Source: PALSA-1336 sp038203095 (GTDB taxonomy: Bacteria; Patescibacteriota; Doudnabacteria; UBA920). From it: a stretch of DNA of 64,000 nt. The DNA is taken from NCBI GenBank assembly GCA_038203095.1, contig JBBREH010000001.1, positions 1 through 64,000 of the forward strand. The letters are read 5' to 3'. Of this stretch, positions 14,604 to 22,630 are shown piece by piece. Numbering within the stretch: the stretch's first letter is position 1; every line of letters begins with the position of its first letter. The notes beneath the pieces were generated by a model. The model searched no databases, was not told the DNA's origin, and worked only from the letters and a program-made list of their open reading frames with translations. Made by a program: the position numbers and the translations under genes.

Positions 14604-16724
14604 ATGAAACAAAAACTTTTTGCATTCATAGCAACGCTGGCTTTACTTTTTTCTTTGCTGCCTCTGTCAGCCGGTGCTTTAAGCTATCAGACAGTTAAAG
14701 ATTCCCAAATAGGAATGGTGAAGGGGGATACCACTGTAGCCTCTCCAAGAGACGGCCAGATAATCAGTTTAAACGGCACTGTTTATTTAGTTGACCTCGC
14801 CGGTCTTTATGGCTTCCCCAGCCTGACAGTGTTTAAATCTTGGGGATACCTGCCGGAGAAGATATTGCCAGCACTTCCAACAGAAAGCGCTTTGTCGATG
14901 CTCGATTTGGTGCCTATGCGCGATTCCGGCTGCAGCAACCCTCTGGCTCAAATACATGGTACTTGCGGTGGTTCTTCTCCCAGAATAGGCCAGTTAGTCA
15001 AAACCCAGGACAGAACCATTTACGTGGTTGTCCAAGGTGGCCTTTTAGGCATTCCAAGTTTAGAAGTTTTTAAATCTTGGGGCTTTGCTTCAAACCAAAT
15101 TGCCTTTGCTAATTCCGCTGAATCTTCCCTGTCACAAATTGGTCTGGTACCCTCCCGTGACCCTGCCTGCAAGACGCCAATGGACCAGCTTAGTAGCCTC
15201 TGCGGGACTGCCGCTTCCGCCTCGCCCAGAACCGGCCAGCTAATTACTAAAGGCAAGACCATTTATTTAGTCAGTCCAACTCCGAGTCTGCTGGCTTTTT
15301 CTAGCAAAGAAATTTTTTATTCTTGGGGCTTTACTTTTAAACAGATTATCCAAGCCAATAAAGCTGAGCTAGCCTTAGCCCAAACGAACCTGGTGCCAAT
15401 GAAGGATCCTAACTGTCAAACTGCCTGGGATCAGCTTGCCGGAAGTTGTATAGTTAGGCAGCAAACTTTAGACATATCCACAAATATGGGTCCCGCGATT
15501 GTTGGCCAAAAATATATTGCAAATTTTACTATTGTTAATGGGGGCTTGCAGAATAGCAGTAGCTTAACAGGAACAGGGGCTCCAGCCGGATTGTCTTTTT
15601 CAAATTCCGTACGTCGTATGTATGCGTGTGATCCTTTGCCGGATGGTACTGGTTGTGGTGGTTTGTTATCGGATCCAACTTACGCAATTTTGTCTGGGAC
15701 TCCAACTCAAGCCGGTAGCTTTGTTTTGGAGTTAGTTGCTGTTTCTAATGGGCAAACGGTGAGCAAACACTTTACCCTGGTAGTCAATCCTACAAGCAGT
15801 ACAGCACCTGTGATTTCATCGTTAAGTTTGACCTCAGGAGCTGTTGGCGCAACTCTTATTATTACCGGCAGCGGGTTGAATGTATTTCAAAATGCCGGAA
15901 ATGGAGATTCTGTGGGTTATAATATTTGGTTTACTAATGGCAATTACTCAATACCAATGAACGGGACAATTAGTAGCGATAATCTTATTAACGCCAAAAT
16001 TCCTGAAACTCTGTGTCCCGGTAATGAGCGATTTTCCTGCACCTCTTTAGACACAATTAAAGTTAGCCCGGGCGACTACTCCATTTATGTAAAAGGTGTT
16101 AATGGAAGTTCTCTGGTGACCAATAAGCTTACTTATACAGTTACTTCCCCTCAAACTTCCACCTCCTGCGTTATTAACTCTTTTGCCGCCACATCCAGCA
16201 CTATTAATGTCGGGCAGTCAACACAGCTAGCCTTTAGCCTGACTAACTGCACCGACTCAAATATTAAGATCCTTGACGATACCAATACTTACCTTGGTTT
16301 TAACTCTCCTTCTCCGGTAACCATTTCTCCAACTGCCACCAAGACTTATGTGCTTAGCGCTTCCAACGCGATCGGTGCTGCAACTAGTCAAAAAGTCACA
16401 GTTACGGTTACTGGTGTGCTGGCTTATTCTTGCCTTCCCAGTGGTGTTAGCTCGGACACACTTGTTTCGTCGGACATTGGCGCGTACAATACAGTGACTG
16501 TTTCGCAAAAGCTAAGTTCCTTGAGAGCCGTATGCCAAGGAGACAAACTGGTTGACGGCAGTGGCAAACCAATTTATTTTTATAATTTAATTGGTTGCTG
16601 GGGTAATCCGCCAAATAATTATTTGGAGTTAATGGCCAATCAATCTCAAGAAATTGCCAAATTGCAATTCCAATACAATGTTATTACCATACCTTGTAGT
16701 ACTTCGCGCTTTCAAATTCAATAG
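14604..16724 (+). CDS. Secreted surface protein with three GTVYLV-type repeats, Ig-like and TIG domains
   Basis: 706 residues with a signal peptide (ending near SAGA). Three ~80-residue repeats follow (about 48-110, 125-190, 208-270), each with P-R-x-G-Q, [GT]-T-[IV]-Y-[LV]-V, a G-[LF]-x-x-[FI]-[PS]-S core, [VI]-F-x-[ST]-W-G-[FY], and ending VP-[MS]-[RK]-D plus a Cys. Next come a putative-Ig segment (LSGTPTQAGSF), an IPT/TIG-like domain (PVISSLSLTSGAVGATLIITGSGL), another beta domain and a Cys-containing tail. The repeats also occur in the proteins at 30438 and 40490. TATAAT at 14400 gives a ~190-nt leader that can fold (TTGAATGG..CCATTCA). Confidence 0.8.
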   Translation: MKQKLFAFIATLALLFSLLPLSAGALSYQTVKDSQIGMVKGDTTVASPRDGQIISLNGTVYLVDLAGLYGFPSLTVFKSWGYLPEKILPALPTESALSMLDLVPMRDSGCSNPLAQIHGTCGGSSPRIGQLVKTQDRTIYVVVQGGLLGIPSLEVFKSWGFASNQIAFANSAESSLSQIGLVPSRDPACKTPMDQLSSLCGTAASASPRTGQLITKGKTIYLVSPTPSLLAFSSKEIFYSWGFTFKQIIQANKAELALAQTNLVPMKDPNCQTAWDQLAGSCIVRQQTLDISTNMGPAIVGQKYIANFTIVNGGLQNSSSLTGTGAPAGLSFSNSVRRMYACDPLPDGTGCGGLLSDPTYAILSGTPTQAGSFVLELVAVSNGQTVSKHFTLVVNPTSSTAPVISSLSLTSGAVGATLIITGSGLNVFQNAGNGDSVGYNIWFTNGNYSIPMNGTISSDNLINAKIPETLCPGNERFSCTSLDTIKVSPGDYSIYVKGVNGSSLVTNKLTYTVTSPQTSTSCVINSFAATSSTINVGQSTQLAFSLTNCTDSNIKILDDTNTYLGFNSPSPVTISPTATKTYVLSASNAIGAATSQKVTVTVTGVLAYSCLPSGVSSDTLVSSDIGAYNTVTVSQKLSSLRAVCQGDKLVDGSGKPIYFYNLIGCWGNPPNNYLELMANQSQEIAKLQFQYNVITIPCSTSRFQIQ

Positions 16725-16740
16725 CGACATCTTTAAATTT

Positions 16741-16769
16741 AAACCGCTTCGATTTTTGAGGCGGTTTTT
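16741..16769 (+). terminator. Rho-independent terminator
   Basis: AAACCGC and GCGGTTT form the stem, closed inward by TTC/GAG, followed by a T-run. It ends the surface-protein gene; the metK promoter begins seven bases later. Confidence 0.8.
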
Positions 16770-16775
16770 GTTTAA

Positions 16776-16804
16776 TTGACAGAATTTTAGGCAAAAGGTA
16801 TTAT
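16776..16804 (+). promoter_or_regulatory. metK promoter
   Basis: TTGACA, 17 bases, then TATTAT. The predicted start of transcription (~16811) lies about 12 nt before the first base of the riboswitch. Confidence 0.7.
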
Positions 16805-16822
16805 ATTAATAATTAAATAATA

Positions 16823-16910
16823 CTTATCAAGAGACTCCGATGTATCGGGGCGGCAACCTATCCTAAATAACCTTGGGCAAGGTGCCAATTCGCCAAAGGC
16901 GGATGATAAG
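16823..16910 (+). promoter_or_regulatory. SAM riboswitch (SAM-I/IV clan) upstream of metK
   Basis: The conserved SAM-clan blocks appear in order: CTTATCAAGAG, GGCAACC, AAGGTGCCAATTC and GATAAG. CTTATC (16823-16828) pairs with GATAAG (16905-16910) as P1. The P2 arm is a short hairpin (CTCCGATGTATCGGGG) without an evident kink-turn, shorter than in classic SAM-I. The AAAAGGAGA ribosome site begins right after P1, with no terminator between, so control is probably translational. The element overlaps the 5' end of the longest metK reading frame, ruling out that longer start. Confidence 0.88.
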
Positions 16911-16926
16911 AAAAGGAGATTTTTTA

Positions 16927-18114
16927 ATGCCAAAAAATATCGGTCAACAAAAAAAAGTTTATACCTTTACTTCGGAATCGGTCACCGAAGGACATCCGGA
17001 CAAAGTTTGCGACCAAATTAGCGACGCCATTTACGATGAAATGCTTCGCCAGGATAAAAAGGCTCACGCGGGCATTGAATGTTTTGCAACTACGGGTTTG
17101 GTTATTGTTGGCGGAGAAGCGCGGACTAAGGCGTATGTTGATATTCAATCTATAGTCCGTCGGACACTTAAAAGAATTGGTTATGACAAGCCCGAGTATG
17201 GTTTTTGCTCAACAGATGTAGGCGTAATTAGTACTTTACACGAGCAGTCGCCGGACATTGCCCAGGGAGTAGACGAAGGCAAGGGCGAGTTTAAAGAACA
17301 AGGCGCGGGAGACCAGGGGCTTATGTTTGGCTTTGCCTGCGACGAAACCAAAGAGTTAATGCCGTTGCCAATATCGTTGGCACATCGCTTGGCGCGCAAA
17401 TTGGCCGAAGTGCGCAAAAACGGCAAGTTGCCGTATTTAAGACCCGATGGCAAAACTCAGGTAAGTATGCAGTATGTAGACGGCAAACCTAAAGCCGTAA
17501 TGAACGTTGTGGTAGCTGCGCATCATAGCGAAGACGTTACAACGGAAAAATTAAGAAGTGAGATTAAAAAATTTGTCATTGAGCCGGTTTTGGGCAAGTG
17601 GTTAAAAAAGGACACACAAATTTTTATTAATTCCACCGGCCGGTTTGTGCTGGGCGGTCCGCCGGCAGACGCGGGACTTACCGGACGCAAAATTATTGTA
17701 GACACTTACGGCGGTTACGCGCCCCATGGCGGGGGAGCTTTTAGCGGCAAGTGTGTAACTAAAGTTGACCGTTCAGCCGCTTACGCCGCCCGCTACATTG
17801 CCAAAAATATTGTCGCTTCCGGTCTATCTAAAAAATGCTTGGTTCAACTGGCGTACGCCATTGGTGTGGCCAAGCCGGTGTCGGTTATGGTGGATACTTC
17901 CGGCACGGGAAAAATTTCCGATGTCCGTTTAGGTGAAATTGTCGAGCAAATTTTCCCCATCAAGCCCGCGGACATTATTCGCCAACTTAACCTGGAACGC
18001 CCGATTTACGAACAAACCGCGGCCTATGGCCATTTTGGGAGAACCGATATTAAAGTGCCTTGGGAGAAGACGGATAAGATTAGGCAGTTAAGAGTCCTGG
18101 CTAAAAAGAAATAA
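16927..18114 (+). CDS. metK: S-adenosylmethionine synthetase
   Basis: Makes SAM from methionine and ATP; 395 aa. Motifs: FTSESVTEGHPDKVCDQISDA, GEARTKAYVDI, GAGDQGLMFGFA, STGRFVLGGPPADAGLTGRKI and KVDRSAAYAARYIAKN. The ATG at 16927 follows AAGGAGA at good spacing. The usual GAFSGKDPTKVDRS reads GAFSGKCVTKVDRS: the lysines and the metal-binding Asp are kept, but the Asp-Pro after the first Lys is Cys-Val. Expression should fall when SAM is plentiful, through the riboswitch. A decayed copy of the 3' end lies at 19721-19789. Confidence 0.97.
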   Translation: MPKNIGQQKKVYTFTSESVTEGHPDKVCDQISDAIYDEMLRQDKKAHAGIECFATTGLVIVGGEARTKAYVDIQSIVRRTLKRIGYDKPEYGFCSTDVGVISTLHEQSPDIAQGVDEGKGEFKEQGAGDQGLMFGFACDETKELMPLPISLAHRLARKLAEVRKNGKLPYLRPDGKTQVSMQYVDGKPKAVMNVVVAAHHSEDVTTEKLRSEIKKFVIEPVLGKWLKKDTQIFINSTGRFVLGGPPADAGLTGRKIIVDTYGGYAPHGGGAFSGKCVTKVDRSAAYAARYIAKNIVASGLSKKCLVQLAYAIGVAKPVSVMVDTSGTGKISDVRLGEIVEQIFPIKPADIIRQLNLERPIYEQTAAYGHFGRTDIKVPWEKTDKIRQLRVLAKKK

Positions 18115-18225
18115 TTCGCCGCGACTTCCCTCCTAAGTCCGCTTAAGGCGGGCGAAAGAGGGGAGAATACAAACAAGGTGAAGGAGCTTAAGAATATGAC
18201 TAAGGGGAAAAAGTAATAATAAGCC

Positions 18226-18265
18226 TACAATGGGCATCATTGCATATGTAATGATGCCCATTGTA
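18226..18265. repeat. 40-bp near-perfect palindrome
   Basis: TACAATGGGCATCATT and its exact reverse complement flank GCATATGT, itself palindromic but for one G-T pair. No T-run follows, so it is either a Rho-independent-like stem of poor quality or a repeat. It lies in the 273-nt gap after metK, where I see no gene. Confidence 0.7.
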
Positions 18266-18387
18266 TCTGGTCCAATTAATTTTGAATTATTCAGGAATTA
18301 AGTCTATAATGACTATAAATCTTCTTGAAAAAAGCCATTAAGTGAGCAGTGTTTTAAAAGGTAGTGTAATTAATTATATTATTTATT

Positions 18388-19641
18388 ATGGGAATATCGG
18401 AACATAAGCATCAGCCAACAAGCCCTGCGGAATCAGGAGAAATTTCGGAAGTAGAAGTAATTGCTAGGAGAATTTATGAGAGTTTAAATATCGCGTTATC
18501 AAAAATCCCTCTGGATCCGGCTAATCCTTTTGAAGTTCGTGAATTTCCTAATTATTTAGCATCTAGGGCAGCGAGTTACGAAAGTGTTGGAGATATAGCC
18601 AAAGCTTTAAGTTTGTATGAGCAACTTTTAGAATTTTATGAGACTGGGCCATTGCTTATTGATAGAGATGTACAGTCATTTGATACATTAAAAGCACAGG
18701 CAGCCATTAAAGGAGTTGTTAGAATGGGCGGTAATCCGAGTGGTGCTTTAAAGAGGCTTGGCAAAATTTGTCATAGAACTGTTTCGCCCGATGCTCTGTC
18801 TCAAGCATCAGCCGTAGTTTGGAAAAGCAATTTTTCGAGTGGAGGGAATTCTAAGATTACTAATCAAGAAGTTTGCGATCTTTTATTAGCATTGCCGGAA
18901 AATCCAACATTAGCTCAACTAGAGAAAATAAAAACTTTGTCTACAGAAGATGAAAAAAGAATTGCAGAACTTAACAAAAAATATGAAGGCCATCTACAAA
19001 ACGCAAGGGCGTTATATGTCGCACCTTCTGAGACAGCAAAAGCGCAATTTACAGATGCTGATCATCTAGAATTTGAAAATTTAAGGGAAAAGGCATCAGC
19101 GCAAGCTATGTTAAGGAGCTTTGGCTCGACAATGCTCAAATTGGCAGGAGAGGGTATAAGAAATTATTCACAAGTAGCTATTTTAGCTCATAAGATGGGA
19201 ATGGTTGAGGAATCCGAACAATTTTTAAAACAAGCAAAAGTAGTAGCACAAATGGGACAAATGGATATAAAGTTAGTTATAAAAGGAAGTTTGGAACTTC
19301 CCGCAATTGAAAGTTATAGCAGAGATTCAGCTATGGAAATAGCAGGTGTTTTAAAAGCGACTGATAACTTTCAAGAGGGTATTGAGTTTATATTTAAATA
19401 TGCAGAAATTAACCGCGACACGCTTTATTATTTAGGAGAAACCCTTCCGCAACTTTTGAAAATTAAACCTAAGGACCCCGAGGTCTTAGGGCTAGTACAA
19501 AATTTTTTAGATTGTCATAAAAATCTTCCTATGATTTCAAATAAGATTTCATTGTTAGATTATGACCCTTATGTTGTAGAGCCGAAAGCAAAAATAGCTT
19601 TATTGTTGAAGCAACAGTTTGGATTTAAGGGTATTGCTTAA
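18388..19641 (+). CDS. Alpha-helical repeat protein of unknown function
   Basis: 417 residues, soluble, nearly all helical. Stretches such as RAASYESVGDIAKALSLYEQLLEFY and AILAHKMGMVEESEQFLKQAK resemble TPR-like helix pairs, so it may be a scaffold. No signal peptide or catalytic motif. TTGAAT, 17 bases, then TATAAT (18305-18310) is a plausible promoter. It stands alone between metK and the pseudogene remnant. Confidence 0.65.
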   Translation: MGISEHKHQPTSPAESGEISEVEVIARRIYESLNIALSKIPLDPANPFEVREFPNYLASRAASYESVGDIAKALSLYEQLLEFYETGPLLIDRDVQSFDTLKAQAAIKGVVRMGGNPSGALKRLGKICHRTVSPDALSQASAVVWKSNFSSGGNSKITNQEVCDLLLALPENPTLAQLEKIKTLSTEDEKRIAELNKKYEGHLQNARALYVAPSETAKAQFTDADHLEFENLREKASAQAMLRSFGSTMLKLAGEGIRNYSQVAILAHKMGMVEESEQFLKQAKVVAQMGQMDIKLVIKGSLELPAIESYSRDSAMEIAGVLKATDNFQEGIEFIFKYAEINRDTLYYLGETLPQLLKIKPKDPEVLGLVQNFLDCHKNLPMISNKISLLDYDPYVVEPKAKIALLLKQQFGFKGIA

Positions 19642-19653
19642 TTAGTATATTTT

Positions 19654-19789
19654 ATGGACAGAAATTTAGTTTTAGAATTTGTGAGGGTAAATCCCCTTGA
19701 AGGCAGCCATCGAGGGATCGATTAAAGTGCCTTGGGAATGGACGGATAAAATTAGACAACTTAGGAACCTTGCCAAGCAAAAACGCTAG
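19654..19789 (+). pseudogene. Chimeric remnant: glpX 5' pieces joined to a metK 3' end
   Basis: The first 12 codons (MDRNLVLEFVRV) match the start of the intact glpX at 24336 (MDRNLALEFVRV). NPLEGS follows, resembling the GlpX VDPLE motif ~75 residues further on, so the copy has a large internal deletion. From 19721, in another frame, IKVPWEWTDKIRQLRNLAKQK matches the metK C-terminus (IKVPWEKTDKIRQLRVLAKKK) up to its own TAG. It encodes no complete domain and looks like rearrangement debris. Confidence 0.85.
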
Positions 19790-19827
19790 GAGTATAATTA
19801 CAAACGTCAGATAATTAAAATGAATTT

Positions 19828-20709
19828 ATGGCCTATATTATTATTTTAACAATCGTCATTTTATTGTTTTTATCTTCCATCCGGATTGTTCAGCAAAACA
19901 CTGTGTATGTGATAGAAATGATGGGCCGTTTTAACCGTATTATGACTGCGGGCTTGAATTTTAAAATGCCGCTGTTTGAGCGTGTAGCCGAAAAAGTTAC
20001 CTTGCGCCAGCAAAATTTCACCTTAAAGAATATCTATCCTTCTAAAGATAAAGTGATTGTAGATATTGCCACCAACCTAATTTATTCGGTGGAAACCAGT
20101 TCCGAAGGCGTAAAAAAATATACCTATTCATTACAAAGCCGCGCGCAGTCAATTGGCGCTATTATTGAAAACTCGCTTAGAACATATGTGGCTAAAGAAA
20201 CTCATGAAGGCATTTTGGAAAAAAAGGAAGAATTGGCAGCGCATATTCGAATGGATTTGGAAAAACAGTTTTTTGAATGGGGTATGGTAATTAGCTCGTT
20301 CCAAATTACCGAAGTCAGCTTTCCGGCCACTATTACCCAGGCCATGAGCGAAGTTGTGGCCAGCCAGCAGTTAATGAAGGCCGCGGCCAACCAGGGCGAA
20401 GCCACCAAAATTCGAGCGGTCAAAGAGGCGGAAGCGGAAAAAGAACGCAAGCGTCTGCAGGGTGAAGGTATTGCCTTAGAGCGCGAGGCTATTGCTACGG
20501 GCTTGCGCCAATCGGTTGAAATTATTAAACAAGCTACCGGCCAAAGCAATGTAGAAATTATGGCGATTTTAACTTTAAATCAGTATTTGGACACAATGAA
20601 GAGCATTGGCGTTACGCCCAACACTAAAGTTTTGTTTCTTGATTCCAGTGCCGGCAAGACTGGTGAACTTATGAAGCAGTTTATGGCCGCGTTTGAAAGC
20701 GGGAAGTAG
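19828..20709 (+). CDS. SPFH/Band 7 (stomatin/prohibitin-like) membrane protein
   Basis: 293 residues. One N-terminal membrane helix (YIIILTIVILLFLSSI), then the SPFH domain (VQQNTVYVIEMMGRFNRIMTAGLNFKMP), then an Ala/Glu-rich coiled coil (EATKIRAVKEAEAEKERKRLQGEG) as in stomatins and HflK/HflC. Such proteins form oligomers on membranes and often hold proteases or organise microdomains. No NfeD or protease partner is adjacent. A strong terminator follows. Confidence 0.9.
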   Translation: MAYIIILTIVILLFLSSIRIVQQNTVYVIEMMGRFNRIMTAGLNFKMPLFERVAEKVTLRQQNFTLKNIYPSKDKVIVDIATNLIYSVETSSEGVKKYTYSLQSRAQSIGAIIENSLRTYVAKETHEGILEKKEELAAHIRMDLEKQFFEWGMVISSFQITEVSFPATITQAMSEVVASQQLMKAAANQGEATKIRAVKEAEAEKERKRLQGEGIALEREAIATGLRQSVEIIKQATGQSNVEIMAILTLNQYLDTMKSIGVTPNTKVLFLDSSAGKTGELMKQFMAAFESGK

Positions 20710-20748
20710 CTGGAAAAATAATAATAACAATAAAAATAACTATTACTA

Positions 20749-20784
20749 CAAGCATCTTTGCTAAAGCAAAGATGCTTGTTTGTT
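20749..20784 (+). terminator. Rho-independent terminator after the SPFH gene
   Basis: CAAGCATCTTTGC and its exact reverse complement flank TAAA, giving a 13-bp stem followed by TTTGTTGTTG. The next gene's TACAAT lies eight bases beyond. Confidence 0.8.
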
Positions 20785-20791
20785 GTTGTGC

Positions 20792-20797
20792 TACAAT
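20792..20797 (+). promoter_or_regulatory. TACAAT -10 box, leaderless arrangement
   Basis: TACAAT, seven bases, then the ATG at 20805, with no Shine-Dalgarno site. Same layout as rel and the RAYT gene. Confidence 0.45.
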
Positions 20798-20804
20798 ATA
20801 ACAG

Positions 20805-22514
20805 ATGCAAAAAATGGTGATTAAGGTTGTAAAGATTATTATTGCCACAGCAATTTTTGCCTGGTTTGGTCTATTTTTGGCGCATAAAATAGATTTAACC
20901 ACCGCGGATTTAGGCCGGCATATTGTTAATGGATCGATAATTTTACACGGATCTTGGGCAGAGAAGTGGGCCGTGCTTAATACCAATTTTTATTCTTATA
21001 CCTTACCTAATCAGCCATTTGTTAACCATCACTGGGGGAGTGGAGTGGTTTTTTATTTAATTTTTTTGGCATTTGGATTTGCGGGGTTGTCTGTATTTTA
21101 TGTAGGTTTGGGATTGGCGACGTTGTGGTTATTTTTTGACGTAGCCAGAAGAGCGAGCAATTTTTGGATATCGTCTGCTGTGACAATTTCTCTAATCCCG
21201 TTGCTTTCGGCTCGCGCCGAAGTTCGTCCGGAAATGTTTACCTATTTTTTTACGGGAGTATTTTTTTGGGTGCTGTGGAAATCGCGGAATGACGCGGAAC
21301 TTAACGCTGAAAGACGCGGAAGCTATAAGTTGCTCTGGATTTTGCCTATAATTGTTCTGCTTTGGGTTAATTTGCATATTGGTTTTGTGTTTGGGTTTTT
21401 GGTGCTGGGGGCGTTTGGATTGGAAGAAATAATAAGGAATTTTCCATTCCGAATGCATCTGAGGAATCTGTTAAATCCAGGAACAGACAGATCCCTCCGT
21501 TCGCCCTCGGATGCACTCGGTCTTGGTTGGGATGGCAAATTACAAAAACTGATTATCATATCGGCGCTTTGCATTCTCGCAGGCTTAATAAATCCTTTTG
21601 GCTATAAACTGTTAATTTACCCCGCGCAAATTTTTAAGAATTACGGTTATTTGATTGTAGAAAATCAATCCATCCGTTTTTTGGAGCGTCTAAATTTTGT
21701 TCAAGGCCAACACTTTTTACTTTTTAAACTGGCCGTGGCCGGGGTCATTATCAGTTTTATCGGAGTTGCCATAAGGTGGTGGAGAAAGATTGATATCACG
21801 ATGTTGGTATTAGTCATAATCACAGCCTTTATGGCTTATTTGGGAATTCGTAATTTTCCGTCTTTCGCGTTTTTCGCCTTGCCGGCCGCGGCCGGAAATT
21901 TGTATTTAATTAAACCGCAAAATCTTCATCGCGCGTACAAGTATTCGCTGTCAGTTATTCTTATTTTTATTGTAATTATTTGCGCCCAATCCCAGTACCA
22001 AACTTTTATGGAAATCAGGCCTGTTTTAGGTTTTGGTGTTTTGCCCGGTGTTAACCAGTCGGCTGATTTTTACAAGGCTAATAATCTTAAAGGTCCTATA
22101 TTTAACAATTATGACGTTGGCGGATATTTAATTTATCATTTATATCAAAAAAATCACCCCCTCCTAGCCTCCCCCATCAAGGGGGAGGAAGGGGGCACGG
22201 ACACAAAGCTCTTTGTGGACAACAGGCCGGAAGCTTATACAACTGATTTTTTTGAAAATTCCTACAAACTGCCGCAAACGGACAGCCAAAAATGGCAGGA
22301 ACTTGATAACCGGTATAATTTTAACTCCATCTTTTTTTCCCACCGCGACTATACCCCGTGGGGTCAGGCGTTTTTAATTTCGCGAATACAGGATCCCACT
22401 TGGGCGCCGGTGTTTGTAGACACGTACAATATAATCTTTGTAAAAAGAAACCCACAGAACGCGGATTTAATTAAAAAATATGAACTACCAAAAAGTATGT
22501 TTGGCATTAAATAA
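20805..22514 (+). CDS. Multi-helix membrane protein (GT-C-like) with in-frame repeat insertions
   Basis: 569 residues with ~10 membrane helices. An early periplasmic-type loop (KIDLTTADLGRHIVNG..VNHHWGSGVVFY) with conserved Asp, His and Trp recalls GT-C glycosyltransferases and other polytopic surface-glycan enzymes; no specific family is certain. Three loop segments look like translated genomic repeats: NDAELNAERRGS (about 21288-21325), PGTDRSLRSPSDALGLGWDG (21479-21535) and HPLLASPIKGEEGGT (22155-22200, holding CCTCCCCC..GGGGGAGG). All stay in frame between helices. A convergent or shared transcript with the next GT2 gene is likely. Confidence 0.7.
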   Translation: MQKMVIKVVKIIIATAIFAWFGLFLAHKIDLTTADLGRHIVNGSIILHGSWAEKWAVLNTNFYSYTLPNQPFVNHHWGSGVVFYLIFLAFGFAGLSVFYVGLGLATLWLFFDVARRASNFWISSAVTISLIPLLSARAEVRPEMFTYFFTGVFFWVLWKSRNDAELNAERRGSYKLLWILPIIVLLWVNLHIGFVFGFLVLGAFGLEEIIRNFPFRMHLRNLLNPGTDRSLRSPSDALGLGWDGKLQKLIIISALCILAGLINPFGYKLLIYPAQIFKNYGYLIVENQSIRFLERLNFVQGQHFLLFKLAVAGVIISFIGVAIRWWRKIDITMLVLVIITAFMAYLGIRNFPSFAFFALPAAAGNLYLIKPQNLHRAYKYSLSVILIFIVIICAQSQYQTFMEIRPVLGFGVLPGVNQSADFYKANNLKGPIFNNYDVGGYLIYHLYQKNHPLLASPIKGEEGGTDTKLFVDNRPEAYTTDFFENSYKLPQTDSQKWQELDNRYNFNSIFFSHRDYTPWGQAFLISRIQDPTWAPVFVDTYNIIFVKRNPQNADLIKKYELPKSMFGIK

Positions 22515-22630
22515 TTGACAAGATTGAGCAAGATTTTCATGCCAGAGGCAGATCCACCTTCGGCGGAAAATGATTGACAACATTGGAATGCAATTGTCTT
22601 TATAATCTTTTAAATCATGTTAATCAACTT

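Noticed and set aside
16873..16926. Upstream start for metK giving 18 extra residues
   Set aside because: This stretch is the 3' half of the SAM riboswitch plus the ribosome site; no MetK has such an extension.
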